Positions 54,818 through 63,455 are shown, numbered from the stretch's first letter. The stretch is DNA of 64,000 bases from Burkholderia sp. WAC0059 (GCF_002870125.1 NZ_PNEO01000014.1:90932-154931); one strand, 5' to 3'. Notes: generated from the sequence alone by a model not told the origin. Numbers and translations are program-made.

Positions 54818-56045
54818 ATGGCCCTGACTGCTCTGGAAATCGCACGTGCCACAACGGACGGCAAGCCCCTGAAATTGCCTGACGGAAACGGCCTCTACCT
54901 GTACGTCACCAAGACGACGAAGTCGTGGCGAACCGACTACCGGATCGCCGGCCGACGAGGCACGATCGTCCACGGTCAATACCCTGCCACGATGCTCGCA
55001 CAAGCCCGCGAGCGGAACCGGGAGGCAAAGCTGGCTCTCGCCAGTGGCATTGATCCGGCAACGCAAAAGCGGCTCGAAAAACTCGCCCTCAATGCCTCTT
55101 TCGGCGACACGTTCGAGGCCACCGCAAAGCATTGGTACGACTCGAAGGAGTCGTTGCGCTCGAAACCTTGGCGAGAAGCACATAGCCTGTATCTGCGCCG
55201 CGATCTGAACCCGGCCATTGGCAATGTGCCGCTCGCTCAGATCGATGCGCGTGTGCTACTGAACGTGCTGGGAAACCGTCCGGCGTGAACGCGGCGTCAA
55301 GACTGCTGAACGGGTCCGGCAAACGGCCGTGCAGGTGTTCGGCCACGCGATACGCAAGCTGAAGGTTCAGGCCAACCCTGCCCGCGTCTTACAAGGCTGG
55401 ACCGATCTGCCGCAGCAAGTCAGCCACGAGCCGCTACGCGAGCATGAGATTGCAGAATTCGTTGAGCGGCTCGATGCCGATACCGGGGCCGCAGCGACGA
55501 AGCTGTGCATTCTCATCATGCTGCTCACCTTCGTTCGCAAGAACGAGATCGCACATGCCCGCTGGGACGAATTCGACCTCGACAATGCAGTGTGGGTAAT
55601 TCCGGCCCAGCGCATGAAGATGCGCGACGTCCATGTTGTGCCACTCAGCCGTCAGGTACTCACTGCGCTGGAACAATTGAAGCCGATTTCGTTCGGCTCG
55701 GCCTACCTGTTCCCGAGTCTCGGCAGCATCCTGAAGCCAATGGGTCTATCGACGCCGAACGTCGTATTTGCCCGGATGGGCTACGCCGGTCGATTCACGC
55801 CGCATGGCGTTCGGGCAACGGCCAGCACCTGGTTGAACAACCGAGGCGTGCGGGCAGACGTGATCGAACGTCAGCTCGCGCACGTGGAGCGCAACCGCGT
55901 GCGTGCAGTTTATAACCGCGCCGATTACATGCCCGAGCGCATCGTCATGATGCAGATGTGGGCTGATTTCGTATTGCCAGATCAAGCAGTGGCTGGCAGC
56001 ACGTTATTCGTGCCGCTTCCCCAACAATGCGAAGCCGCCGAATAG
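54818..56045 (+). pseudogene. P4-type tyrosine integrase, single-base frameshift
   Basis: Integrase of the DUF4102/P4 family, expected ~408 residues. Part 1 (54818-55288) has the arm-binding domain (KLPDGNGLYLYVTKTTKSWR) and the start of the core-binding domain; it stops at 55286. Part 2 (55329-56045 and a few codons before) is in the +1 frame and has the catalytic Arg (TFVRKNEIAHARW), HGVRATASTWLNN (His-x-x-Arg) and the nucleophile Tyr in VRAVYNRADY. Reading GAAACCGTCCGG instead of GGAAACCGTCCGG at about 55270 joins the frames (LNVLETVRRERGVKTAERVR), so one G too many in a GGG run explains the break. It may be real decay or a base-call error. Confidence 0.85.
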
Positions 56046-56070
56046 CTGCATTCGCGGTGTCGTAGCATAT

Positions 56071-56913
56071 CTATCTTGGGAGCCGCGACGACCGCTCCTG
56101 CAGTGAATCAAGCGGAACCAGTTCAAGATAGCCACCGTCGACCATTTCCCGGGCCCGTATGAGATCAGCACTTATACGCTTGCCGGCCTCATCCATTCTG
56201 TGCTGAAAATCTTCGGATCCCTCATCCACCAGCCGGGATTTGTACAGGACCTTCGCCACCTCGCCGCGCTCTGCCTTTGCATACTCAATGGCATCGTACA
56301 GTCGGAGCCAGACGAATAGTTTGGCACGGTGAACCTTGGGGCTGCTCGACTGCAACTCGGCAGGCAGTTGACTATCGTAAATCTCAAGCTCCCGGTCAAG
56401 AATCTGCTTAGCATGCGCAAGCATGGACGATTTCGCTGCTTTTCCAGACCGCAAGCAGTGGTTGAGATCGAAAATGAGCGCCACCTGGCCTCTTTGCAAT
56501 TCCATCTGAGCCATGTTGCCATCCGATCTCCGACGCGGCTTTGCCTGTGTCACCGTTTCAGATAGCCACATACGCTCTCGATCCTCCTCTTCTCGATAGG
56601 CCTCCCAGCACGATTTCAATTCGCAGCGTCCAAACTTGTTGGCAATCTCAGCATTCCGCTTTCGATCTCTCGACATGGCTCCATGAAGAGTCACACTCAT
56701 CGGCTTGCCGGTACGAAAAGGAGCAAGCCATGTAGCCTTGACGTCGACGCCATTACATTCCTGCCAGTAGTCGGGGTTTCTTCGAAGAAATTCCCATGCC
56801 CACCTGCGGTATGACCACTTTTCCGGCTCCGACGGATAACTACGCTCGTCCTTCCAGTTGGGACGCGGCTGCTTTTTGAATCCTCTATAGATGCTATCCA
56901 GACTGGCTTCCAT
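56071..56913 (-). CDS. DUF6499-like putative regulator
   Basis: 280 residues, no transmembrane segments. N-terminal SIYRGFKKQPRPNWKDERSY and WSYRRWAWEFLRRNPDYW match the pattern of the DUF6499/transcriptional-regulator-like domain common in proteobacterial islands. The remaining ~200 residues are helical and charged with no motif recognised (MAQMELQRGQVALIFDLNHC, AIEYAKAERGEVAKVLYKSR). Divergent from the AlpA-like gene across a 202-base gap with several inverted repeats, so control of its neighbours is a reasonable guess. Lower GC than the core. Confidence 0.5.
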   Translation of the reverse strand: MEASLDSIYRGFKKQPRPNWKDERSYPSEPEKWSYRRWAWEFLRRNPDYWQECNGVDVKATWLAPFRTGKPMSVTLHGAMSRDRKRNAEIANKFGRCELKSCWEAYREEEDRERMWLSETVTQAKPRRRSDGNMAQMELQRGQVALIFDLNHCLRSGKAAKSSMLAHAKQILDRELEIYDSQLPAELQSSSPKVHRAKLFVWLRLYDAIEYAKAERGEVAKVLYKSRLVDEGSEDFQHRMDEAGKRISADLIRAREMVDGGYLELVPLDSLQERSSRLPR

Positions 56914-56942
56914 ACCCCCTCCTAAATTCTCACAAAAGGATA

Positions 56943-57005
56943 CATCTTTTTAGATGAATACAAAAAAATTCACATGAATAGATACACCTATCTACGAGAT
57001 ATCTC
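56943..57005. promoter_or_regulatory. Cluster of AGAT/ATCT inverted repeats (candidate operators)
   Basis: Three sites in 63 bases: CATCT-TTTT-AGATG (56943-56956), TAGAT-N6-ATCTA (56979-56994), and the perfect palindrome GAGATATCTC (56996-57005). They lie between divergent regulator-like genes in an AT-rich patch, as expected for operators of an island switch. Confidence 0.5.
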
Positions 57006-57075
57006 TAGAAATCTGGCCTAGCGATAAAGGCATCTTCGATAATTACTAGTCGACCTGCTTGCCTTGAAATAGGGG

Positions 57076-57093
57076 TATCGCGACCTCGCGATA
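57076..57093. promoter_or_regulatory. Palindromic site ahead of the AlpA-like gene
   Basis: TATCGCGA-CC-TCGCGATA, perfect 8-bp arms, 23 bases before the ATG at 57116 and just before the AAGGAG ribosome site. It could be an operator or a stem that affects translation. Confidence 0.5.
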
Positions 57094-57115
57094 ACTCAAT
57101 CTCAAGGAGCAAACG

Positions 57116-57529
57116 ATGACGCAAAAATCAGGCTACAAACCTCGCTACCTGAAGCGACTTAACCGTGCTGCCCGCTCGTCCGTCGCCCAAAGTCTCGTAT
57201 CCGATGAAACGGCGCAGAAGGTCGATAAACAAATCGATGTCTTCATCGAAAACGCACAAAAAAACGTCAGTGGCCCGCTCGTCCGTAAGGCAAAGGCTTA
57301 CCCGCGCTTTGCGATTGGTGCCTCTACGTTTTCGAAGAAGGTCGCGGCCGGGGAGTTACCGCAACCGGCGTACAAATCCGGCTCGATTACCGGCTACAAA
57401 GAAATCGAACTGGACATGATGCTTGCTGCGCAAACGCTCGCCACGCGCAACGGTTTCATGCTTGATGCGAAGGCATTCGTCGCCGCCCTGAGCGCTCCCG
57501 TCAACGCCTCGGAAGAGGTGAGCGCATGA
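57116..57529 (+). CDS. AlpA-like DNA-binding protein
   Basis: 137 residues with AAGGAG eight bases before ATG 57116. Residues ~63-100 (YPRFAIGASTFSKKVAAGEL, then PQPAYKSGSITGYKEIELDM) resemble the AlpA/excisionase wing-helix in which a turn picks a DNA site and a basic wing follows. A basic N-terminus (YKPRYLKRLNRAARSS) precedes it. AlpA proteins activate integrase or excision genes of P4-like elements. The stop overlaps the next start (ATGA at 57526), so it is coupled to the DUF3631 gene. Confidence 0.6.
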   Translation: MTQKSGYKPRYLKRLNRAARSSVAQSLVSDETAQKVDKQIDVFIENAQKNVSGPLVRKAKAYPRFAIGASTFSKKVAAGELPQPAYKSGSITGYKEIELDMMLAAQTLATRNGFMLDAKAFVAALSAPVNASEEVSA

Positions 57530-59346
57530 GCGAGATCGAAATTTTCCCGCCCAACCCCGCCAAGTGGCCGCGCAATCGGGAGGAAATTGCACCGAAGGTC
57601 GAAGCGGCCTATCAGAACCTGAAGCCGTGCACGACGGTACATCCGACCATCGCCAAGTTGGGCATCGCGGAACCGCTCGGCTTTCGCTCGATCGCTCCGT
57701 TGACAGTGAGCGGCGTCGACCTCTCCGAGGCATTGGTCCTCCCCATCAAGAATTGCGACGGCTCGCTGCTGAACCTTCTGTTCGTATCAGAACTGAGCGA
57801 TGGCACGGTTGAAGAGGCTTCCATTCCGGGCATTCCGCTTAACGGCGGTTACGTCCCTCTCGGGAAAATGACCGGGAACGTGATCTACCTCGCCGCCGGC
57901 ATGTCCAGCTCGCTGGTTATTGCAGGCGCCACCGGAGCCCCTGTCGCCTGCACCCTCTATACCGACAACCTTCCCGATGTCGCCGCAGCCCTGCACCTTC
58001 GCTTTCCTGACAAGGAAATCATTGTCTGTGCCGGAACGAGCAGCGATGAGGATCACGCCATCGCTGTGCGCGCCGCAGCGGGTATCAGCGCCAAACTCGC
58101 AATCGCCGAAACCGGGGGCACGTTCCTCGGCTGCCACAGGGAAGTCGGCGCAGAGGGGATCATCCGTAGCCTTGAAGCCGCCGAGGTTCCGGACGGCTTC
58201 GACATGCCCGTCGAACAGCCGAGCCCGCTCGACCCACCGGAACCGACACGCTGGCCTGGCAAGACGAACGCCGGCCTCATAGCTCAACACGCCGTAATGC
58301 TGATTCGGGGCCGCCTGGTAATCGACGTCTGTGCCGCCGTCACGATCGTCCTCTGGGCGCTGGCGACCTACTTCGTCAAGGACATCCGGATCGCGCCGCT
58401 GCTCGCGTTCATTTCGGCAACCAAGCGGTGCGGGAAAACGACCGCGCTCGAGCTTCTCAAGAGCCTCGTCTGGCGTCCCTTTGCGACCTCGGGAACCACG
58501 GCCGCCGCGATTTATCGCTTGCCGAAGCGTAAACCGACCATGCTGATCGACGAAATCGACACGTTCCTGCGCTCCAGGGAATTGGTCGGCGTCGTGAATT
58601 CTGGTCATACGCGCGACGCGGCGTCGATCACGCGGGTAGAAAAGGGTAAAGCGGTGTCCTTTGATACGTTCTTTATGAAAGCATTTTTTGGCATCGGCCT
58701 GCTTCCGGAAACACTGGCAGATCGCTCCATTGTGATCACGCTTGAACGCAAGGCAGAGGAAGATGACATAGAGACGCATATCGTTTCGGAAAACGATGTC
58801 TTTGCGTCGGTACGCGCCTGCTTTGCGCAACTGGCTCACCTGTACGCGGACGATGTTCGCCACGCCAGCCGCAACCCGATCAAGCTGGGCAATGACCGGG
58901 CTGGCAATAATTGGGAAACGCTGCTCGCAGTCGCCCACATCCTTGGCGACAACTGGGTGGAACACGGGCAGCACGCTGCAAAGATGCTCTCGGTTCACGC
59001 CAGCAGCCAGGCCAATGCCGGAATCGAAGAACTGATTCCGGACATCAAACTTGTCTTCGACTCGACCGGCGCATCGCGGCTCTCCTCGGAGAAGTTATGC
59101 GATTACCTGTCAACCGATCCCGAAAAGCCGTGGGCAACGTTCTCGCGCGGGGGGCCAATTACGGCACGCGATCTCGCAAAAATGCTCAAGCTGTTGCGCA
59201 TTGAAAGCAGAAACCTGCGGGAGGAGCGGACGCCCGACCAAAAGGACCCTTCGCCGCCGCTCAAGGGGTATCACCGTGCAGATTTTGCAAAGACGTTCCG
59301 ACAAGACGTTCCCCGTGAACCGGGAGACGGTGACGAAGCCGCATGA
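57526..59346 (+). CDS. DUF3631-domain helicase/primase-like protein
   Basis: 606 residues. The first ~220 hold a degenerate Toprim-like segment (FPDKEIIVCAGTSSDEDHAI to AIAETGGTFLGCHREVGAEG). Residues ~300-600 are the DUF3631 domain: LAFISATKRCGKTTALELLK (P-loop, ~298-317), MLIDEIDTFLRSRELVGVVN (acidic Walker-B-like), SGHTRDAASITR, GIGLLPETLADRSIVITLER (hydrophobic LP-TL-DRS motif). Such proteins replace the primase-helicase of P4-like elements. The ATGA overlap at 57526 couples it to the AlpA-like gene, and another ATGA overlap couples a small frame downstream. Full length, no break. Confidence 0.82.
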   Translation: MSEIEIFPPNPAKWPRNREEIAPKVEAAYQNLKPCTTVHPTIAKLGIAEPLGFRSIAPLTVSGVDLSEALVLPIKNCDGSLLNLLFVSELSDGTVEEASIPGIPLNGGYVPLGKMTGNVIYLAAGMSSSLVIAGATGAPVACTLYTDNLPDVAAALHLRFPDKEIIVCAGTSSDEDHAIAVRAAAGISAKLAIAETGGTFLGCHREVGAEGIIRSLEAAEVPDGFDMPVEQPSPLDPPEPTRWPGKTNAGLIAQHAVMLIRGRLVIDVCAAVTIVLWALATYFVKDIRIAPLLAFISATKRCGKTTALELLKSLVWRPFATSGTTAAAIYRLPKRKPTMLIDEIDTFLRSRELVGVVNSGHTRDAASITRVEKGKAVSFDTFFMKAFFGIGLLPETLADRSIVITLERKAEEDDIETHIVSENDVFASVRACFAQLAHLYADDVRHASRNPIKLGNDRAGNNWETLLAVAHILGDNWVEHGQHAAKMLSVHASSQANAGIEELIPDIKLVFDSTGASRLSSEKLCDYLSTDPEKPWATFSRGGPITARDLAKMLKLLRIESRNLREERTPDQKDPSPPLKGYHRADFAKTFRQDVPREPGDGDEAA

Positions 59347-59546
59347 ACTGCACGAACCGCTACTACCGCTACGGCACCGCATGGGCCGCTGGTCGGCCTC
59401 TGTTCTCCTGTAGCGGCAATAGCGGCTGCGGATGGCAAGCCTTGGATGCCTGCACGACTGGGCCAGCCGACGAAGCCGGCGGCAACGACTGCGCCGGTAA
59501 TACCGTAACTATGCAAATAGTTTGTATGTCCAGCATGACAGCTTAG
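59343..59546 (+). CDS. Small Cys-rich ORF coupled to the DUF3631 gene (uncertain)
   Basis: 67 codons beginning with the ATGA overlap at the end of the DUF3631 gene (ATG 59343-59345). The peptide MNCTNRYYRYGTAWAAGRPL, FSCSGNSGCGWQALDACTTG has several Cys and no known domain; the spacing does not form a clean zinc ribbon. It could be a real coupled small protein or chance. The GTAGCGG repeat (59410-59416) falls inside it. The rest of the gap up to 59686 holds TTGACA at 59614 without a good -10, and ATGTAG-TC-CTACAT at 59652-59665. Confidence 0.35.
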   Translation: MNCTNRYYRYGTAWAAGRPLFSCSGNSGCGWQALDACTTGPADEAGGNDCAGNTVTMQIVCMSSMTA

Positions 59547-59686
59547 AACCGGTACATGGTTTATAGCTGAAGACAGCTACCGGTCACAGCATGGAGTAGT
59601 TACGTGACCAAACTTGACAGATGAAGATAGCTAAATGTGCATTTGTTAAATATGTAGTCCTACATTAATCATTATTTGGAGTAGAC

Positions 59687-60883
59687 GTGGACGAAATCAA
59701 TCACCTCGAAGAGTGCATCATGCTCGATACCGTTGGATTCACGGTCGACGGCATCGACGCGAAGCTGCCCAAGAACATGGCAGTGAACGACAATCCGAGC
59801 TGGTCTACCGGAAACATGCGCGCGCCTTCCGGAAAGCAATCTTTCAAAGTTAAGCACGTCAAGAAGCACAACCGTCTTTGCGTTGAAGGTAGCGCCGCAA
59901 TGTACTTCCAAGGTCACAATATCGTTGCCTCCAACGACCTTGTGATGACGGTCGTGTCCATGCTGAAAGCCGTGAAGGACACGCACAAGATCCCCGTCGA
60001 CCTATGGGACGCCTATGGGCTCGCACTTGGCCGCGATATTGTCGTCACGAGGATCGACACGCCGGCCATGCTTCGCGTACCCGCTGGCCTGACCCCGGCT
60101 GCCGTCGTGAACGGTCTCGCGCTCGCCGGCCTGCGCTGCGGGATCAATATGGCGCTGTATCACAACGAGAGCTTCTACTTCGACCAGAATTCGCAGTCAG
60201 TAGCACTCAAGGGGTATTTGAAAGACGTGCAAATGGACCAACAACGGAAGAAGGCGAAGCTGCCCGACACCGATACCGCCGATGTCCTGCTCGAACTGGC
60301 AAGCTCAACCGTGCGCATCGAGCCTGTGTATCGCCAGAAGTATTTCAATGTGCAATCGCAGTTCGAGGGAAATCCCCCAGCCCCCGCTAACTTCAGCTCC
60401 TGGGCGCTGGCATGCATGTTTTCGGGTGTGCTCGAAAAGTACAATCTGCGGGGCAAGCTGCGCGCATATGCGACCGACGAAGAATTACAGACTGCCGGGA
60501 TTCCCCGCCAGTATCGAGCAACTGCCATGCTCTGGCAGCACGGACATGACATGCTTCGGCACTTCGACGGAAATCACCGCGCGCTAGCCCATCACCGGAA
60601 CGTGCTGAAGAAGCTCTGTTCGATTGATATCAGCGGGTTGCCGCCGAGGGAAATCGAAGTGCCCGTGCGGGTCGGCGAAATTCTGCGCGCGGAAAACTTC
60701 GTGCCGGTGCCGGGCGCGATTCGCCGCGACCCCGCGCTGTTTCACACGTTCGACGTACACGGGGAATGGCGCGGCATTTGTGACCGACTGGAAATAACCG
60801 GTGGCATCGGACGTGCGTACGTCGCTCCCTACGAAGCCCGTCTCGACGACCTGCCGGACACCCCGCAGATGCCGGACTTCTGA
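59687..60883 (+). CDS. Phage/plasmid replication protein, II/X family
   Basis: 398 residues resembling gene II/X replication initiators of filamentous phages and rolling-circle plasmids: CIMLDTVGFTVDGIDAKLPK near the N-terminus, LCVEGSAAMYFQGHNIVASN (the GHN-type core near 70), DLVMTVVSMLKAVKD, GRDIVVTRIDTPAMLRVP, and a C-terminal half with VPVRVGEILRAENFVPVPGA. The family nicks a double-strand origin and starts rolling-circle replication. Start is GTG 59687 behind TTTGGAG; ATG 59720 is an alternative. It is followed by a field of short repeats that could be its origin. Confidence 0.72.
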   Translation: MDEINHLEECIMLDTVGFTVDGIDAKLPKNMAVNDNPSWSTGNMRAPSGKQSFKVKHVKKHNRLCVEGSAAMYFQGHNIVASNDLVMTVVSMLKAVKDTHKIPVDLWDAYGLALGRDIVVTRIDTPAMLRVPAGLTPAAVVNGLALAGLRCGINMALYHNESFYFDQNSQSVALKGYLKDVQMDQQRKKAKLPDTDTADVLLELASSTVRIEPVYRQKYFNVQSQFEGNPPAPANFSSWALACMFSGVLEKYNLRGKLRAYATDEELQTAGIPRQYRATAMLWQHGHDMLRHFDGNHRALAHHRNVLKKLCSIDISGLPPREIEVPVRVGEILRAENFVPVPGAIRRDPALFHTFDVHGEWRGICDRLEITGGIGRAYVAPYEARLDDLPDTPQMPDF

Positions 60884-61267
60884 ACCGGCTGATGCTTGTA
60901 GCGGCGTAGCGGCCGATGCGGTCTGCTACGCCAATTGCCCCAATCTCCCAGACACGGGCGACTAGCACTCGTAACAACCGCTACGCCGCTACAGCGCCAG
61001 GCCTCTTGCAGAAAAATACGGCCGTACTGCTTCGTAGCGGGGTAGCACTCAATTTGGTCTATTGCCAACCCGTCCTGCCGGCAAAGAATTGTGGAACATA
61101 CGCGCATACGTCGTCACCATGCCCCACGACTTGTAGCGACCGTGGCGCATCTTCCTATCCCATGTGACCTGTTTCCCGCGTAAGCCCGTCCAAGCGCCGA
61201 TCTTCTTACCGGTGTAGCGGTGTAGCGGCTGCCAGCATTTTGCTGACCCACCGCTACCGATCCGCAA
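60884..61267. repeat. GTAGCGG repeat field, candidate replication origin
   Basis: In the 384-base gap after the II/X gene: TGTAGCGGCGTAGCGG (60897-60912), its perfect complement CCGCTACGCCGCTACA (60978-60993), a partial copy (CTGCTACGCC, ~60922), CGTAGCGGGGTAGC (61033-61046), TTGTAGCGAC (61131-61140), TGTAGCGGTGTAGCGG (61213-61228) and ACCGCTACCG (61250-61259). A further copy is upstream at 59409. The inverted pair has 16-bp arms separated by 65 bases. Iteron-like density next to an initiator gene is how origins usually look; no nick site was identified. Confidence 0.6.
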
Positions 61268-61465
61268 TTATTTCTTCTTTTTAGTACCGCTATTCTCCAT
61301 AAAATCCGCAAACTTCTTCAGCGTTACCCCGTACCAATCCTTGCCATTCTTCGGCGACCAAAGCACGCCACTAGGCTTCACGCGGATATGCCCGACGACC
61401 CTCTTATTTTCATCAACAATCTCGTGGTCCTCGTATTTGCGCGGACGAAATGAATTCACTGCCAT
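61268..61465 (-). CDS. Small basic protein, 65 aa (hypothetical)
   Basis: Starts MAVNSFRPRKYEDHEIVDEN, with GGGGA about eight bases before the ATG (61463-61465). It contains KRVVGHIRVKPSGVLWSPKN and GKDWYGVTLKKFADFMENSG, and ends in KKKK. It is predicted soluble and basic at the ends, with two aromatic/basic strands. No family is recognised. Divergent from the dif-like palindrome and recombinase region. Typical small accessory gene of an island. Confidence 0.55.
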   Translation of the reverse strand: MAVNSFRPRKYEDHEIVDENKRVVGHIRVKPSGVLWSPKNGKDWYGVTLKKFADFMENSGTKKKK

Positions 61466-61608
61466 CGTTGTTCCCCGTTGAAATGTGGCTTACAGAATTA
61501 GAACACTAGAATAGAAGCAACAGCCACACCATTGAGTTTAACAGTACAGTTCTAATCGAAATAAATCCAGCGCATGTGCGCCAAAGTTACTCGCTTCGCA
61601 CGTGCCAA

Positions 61609-61642
61609 GCTGCTATTGATAAAATACATTATCAATAGCAGC
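61609..61642. repeat. dif-like palindrome: 14-bp arms around a 6-bp centre
   Basis: GCTGCTATTGATAA (61609-61622), AATACA, TTATCAATAGCAGC (61629-61642), perfect arms. The GATAA-N6-TTATC core has the same layout as XerC/XerD dif sites (two ~11-bp arms around 6 bp, with TAA...TTA at the inner edges). It lies 107 bases upstream of a tyrosine recombinase gene. Confidence 0.6.
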
Positions 61643-61749
61643 CGTGCACCACGAGCGGCGGCGCGCTTCGGCACTCAGCTACCGCCAGAGTTTCGATTTC
61701 ACCGCCGGCTTGCGCACACGGCCCTCCCGGCCCATCTCCGGAGATAACC

Positions 61750-62703
61750 GTGCCGAACAAACTAACGCCTATTACACGCGCTGATAGCCGGCAACTGACC
61801 GCCGCCGAGTTTCGCCAGCTCGGGAACATCCCACCCGAGGCCGAATGGTTCGCCAACCTCGACAACCCACGCACGCGACGCGCGTACCAGATCGACCTGC
61901 GCGACTTTATGATCTTCACCGGCTTCGCTCGGGAGGACGAGTTTCGCACCATCACGCGCGCCCACGTTCTCGCGTGGCGCAAGTGCCTTGAAGCCCGGCA
62001 GCTATCCAGTGCAACAATCCGGCGCAAGCTCGCCGCACTGTCATCGCTGTTCGACTACCTGTGCGAACGCAACGCGATCACACTGAATCCCGTCGCCGGC
62101 GTGAAAAGGCCTCGCGGCAACAGCAGCGAAGGCAAGACGCCGGCACTTGGCGACCACCAAGCCCGCGCGCTACTCGACGCGCCCGATCCTGACACGCCGA
62201 AGGGCAAACGCGACCGTGCCCTGCTCGCCGTGCTGCTCTATCACGGTCTGCATCGCGAAGAATTGTGCCTGCTGAAAGTCCGTGACATACACGACCGGCG
62301 TGGTGTGCCGCATCTGCGCATTCACGGCAAGGGGAACAAGTTGCGCCACGTCCCGCTGCATCCGACAAGCGCGGAGCGACTGCATACATACCTCGAAGCC
62401 GCAGAACACGGAACATCGCCCAATTCGCCACTTTTCTAACCGGTACGGGCAACCGGGGCCGCGATGACGGGCGACGGAGTATATAAAGGCATCAGGAGCT
62501 ACGCGGCCGACGTGAGCATCGTTGCCGACGGCCTTGGTGTCCACGGTCTGCGCGCGACAGCGGCAACGAATGCGCTTGAACACGAAGCCGACATTGCCAA
62601 GGTTCAGGAATGGCTCGGCCACACCAACATAAGCACAACCCGACTCTATGACCGTCGCAAGCAACGCCCCGAAGACTCACCGACGTTTAAAGTCGCTTAC
62701 TGA
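61750..62703 (+). pseudogene. Second tyrosine recombinase, interrupted by an in-frame TAA
   Basis: About 317 codons in one frame, starting at GTG 61750 with GGAG six bases before it. The N-terminal SAM-like core-binding domain reads WFANLDNPRTRRAYQIDLRD, then VLAWRKCLEARQLSSATIRR and LSSLFDYLCERNAITLNPVA. A stop TAA (62437-62439) falls after SPLF, where relatives continue with an Arg; the same frame goes on to [20 protein letters not shown] and the Tyr in [20 protein letters not shown] to 62703. In addition, the motif usually GLRREEL reads GLHREEL, so the first catalytic Arg is His. The gene is doubly defective and probably dead. Confidence 0.82.
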
Positions 62704-62806
62704 CAATATACGGTTCCGAGCTAAACTTTGATAGAGGGATCGGAGATACCATAGCCTTCGCCGCGATTCCAGCATGCCAAACTAACCGGAGATACGGGGA
62801 TACCGA

Positions 62807-63427
62807 ATGGATCTCGTTAACGACGCCGACCTGATCACGGCCTCCAGCCAAGCACTCACAGCCCGGCGAAGCACGCCAAGCTACCAGAAGTGGACAGAAA
62901 ATCTGTCCACACACCTCGGCAAAGTACAAGCGGCAACGGAACACGACTTTCGAACAGATGCCTTTCAGCGCGAGCTATGGGAAAGCGAAGCGATTTCCGC
63001 CACTGGCCAGGGTTTTGTTCCAACGAAGACGTTTTGGACGGACCAAACAATCATCGACATACTCCGGGAGGTAAGAACCCTTGAAGCTACCGAGGCAAGT
63101 CAAGGTATCACGAATGAGTTGCAGCTCCTGTGGGATGCCGTAGCCGATCGAATTCGACAGCTTGAATCACGTGTCCCCAGACTCAAGCTGACACGAGTAT
63201 TTGCAGCCCTACAGCCGAGGCATTTCACGAGTCTCGCCGATTTCGATGCTCTTGTGCGCCTTGCCAAAGCGCTAGGCGTGGGTAAAGCAAGGGATGGGCT
63301 GGCAGTCCTCCACCAGCGGGTTCTCGATCGACTCGACAGTATCTGGTCCGAGATTCAAATCCCCTCCGACGAGCCCCCTGAACTGACTCGTCTCAAGCTT
63401 CCCTGGCTACTTCTTAAAGGTAGGTAG
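62807..63427 (+). CDS. Unrecognised 206-aa protein, possibly the N-terminal half of a larger frame
   Basis: Starts MDLVNDADLITASSQALTAR; a soluble, helical protein with TFWTDQTIIDILREVRTLEA, LKLTRVFAALQPRHFTSLAD and FDALVRLAKALGVGKARDGL. The last lines resemble the helical N-terminal parts of some McrB-type AAA restriction proteins, but this is only an impression. It ends PWLLLKGR at a TAG; shifting by one base near AAAGG (63416-63420) continues into the next frame as KVGSDKQAAEG, so the two may be one broken gene. The GC content is low. Confidence 0.5.
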   Translation: MDLVNDADLITASSQALTARRSTPSYQKWTENLSTHLGKVQAATEHDFRTDAFQRELWESEAISATGQGFVPTKTFWTDQTIIDILREVRTLEATEASQGITNELQLLWDAVADRIRQLESRVPRLKLTRVFAALQPRHFTSLADFDALVRLAKALGVGKARDGLAVLHQRVLDRLDSIWSEIQIPSDEPPELTRLKLPWLLLKGR

Positions 63428-63455
63428 CGACAAGCAGGCAGCAGAGGGAGTCACC

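Noticed and set aside
55270..55276. G GGA AAC at the integrase break looks like a classic -1 programmed frameshift heptamer in the right phase.
   Set aside because: A -1 slip would lead into the wrong frame; the rest of the integrase lies in the +1 frame. A one-base indel explains the break better.
56996..57005. GAGATATCTC as a stand-alone regulatory site.
   Set aside because: A 10-bp palindrome alone can occur by chance; kept only as part of the cluster of related sites.
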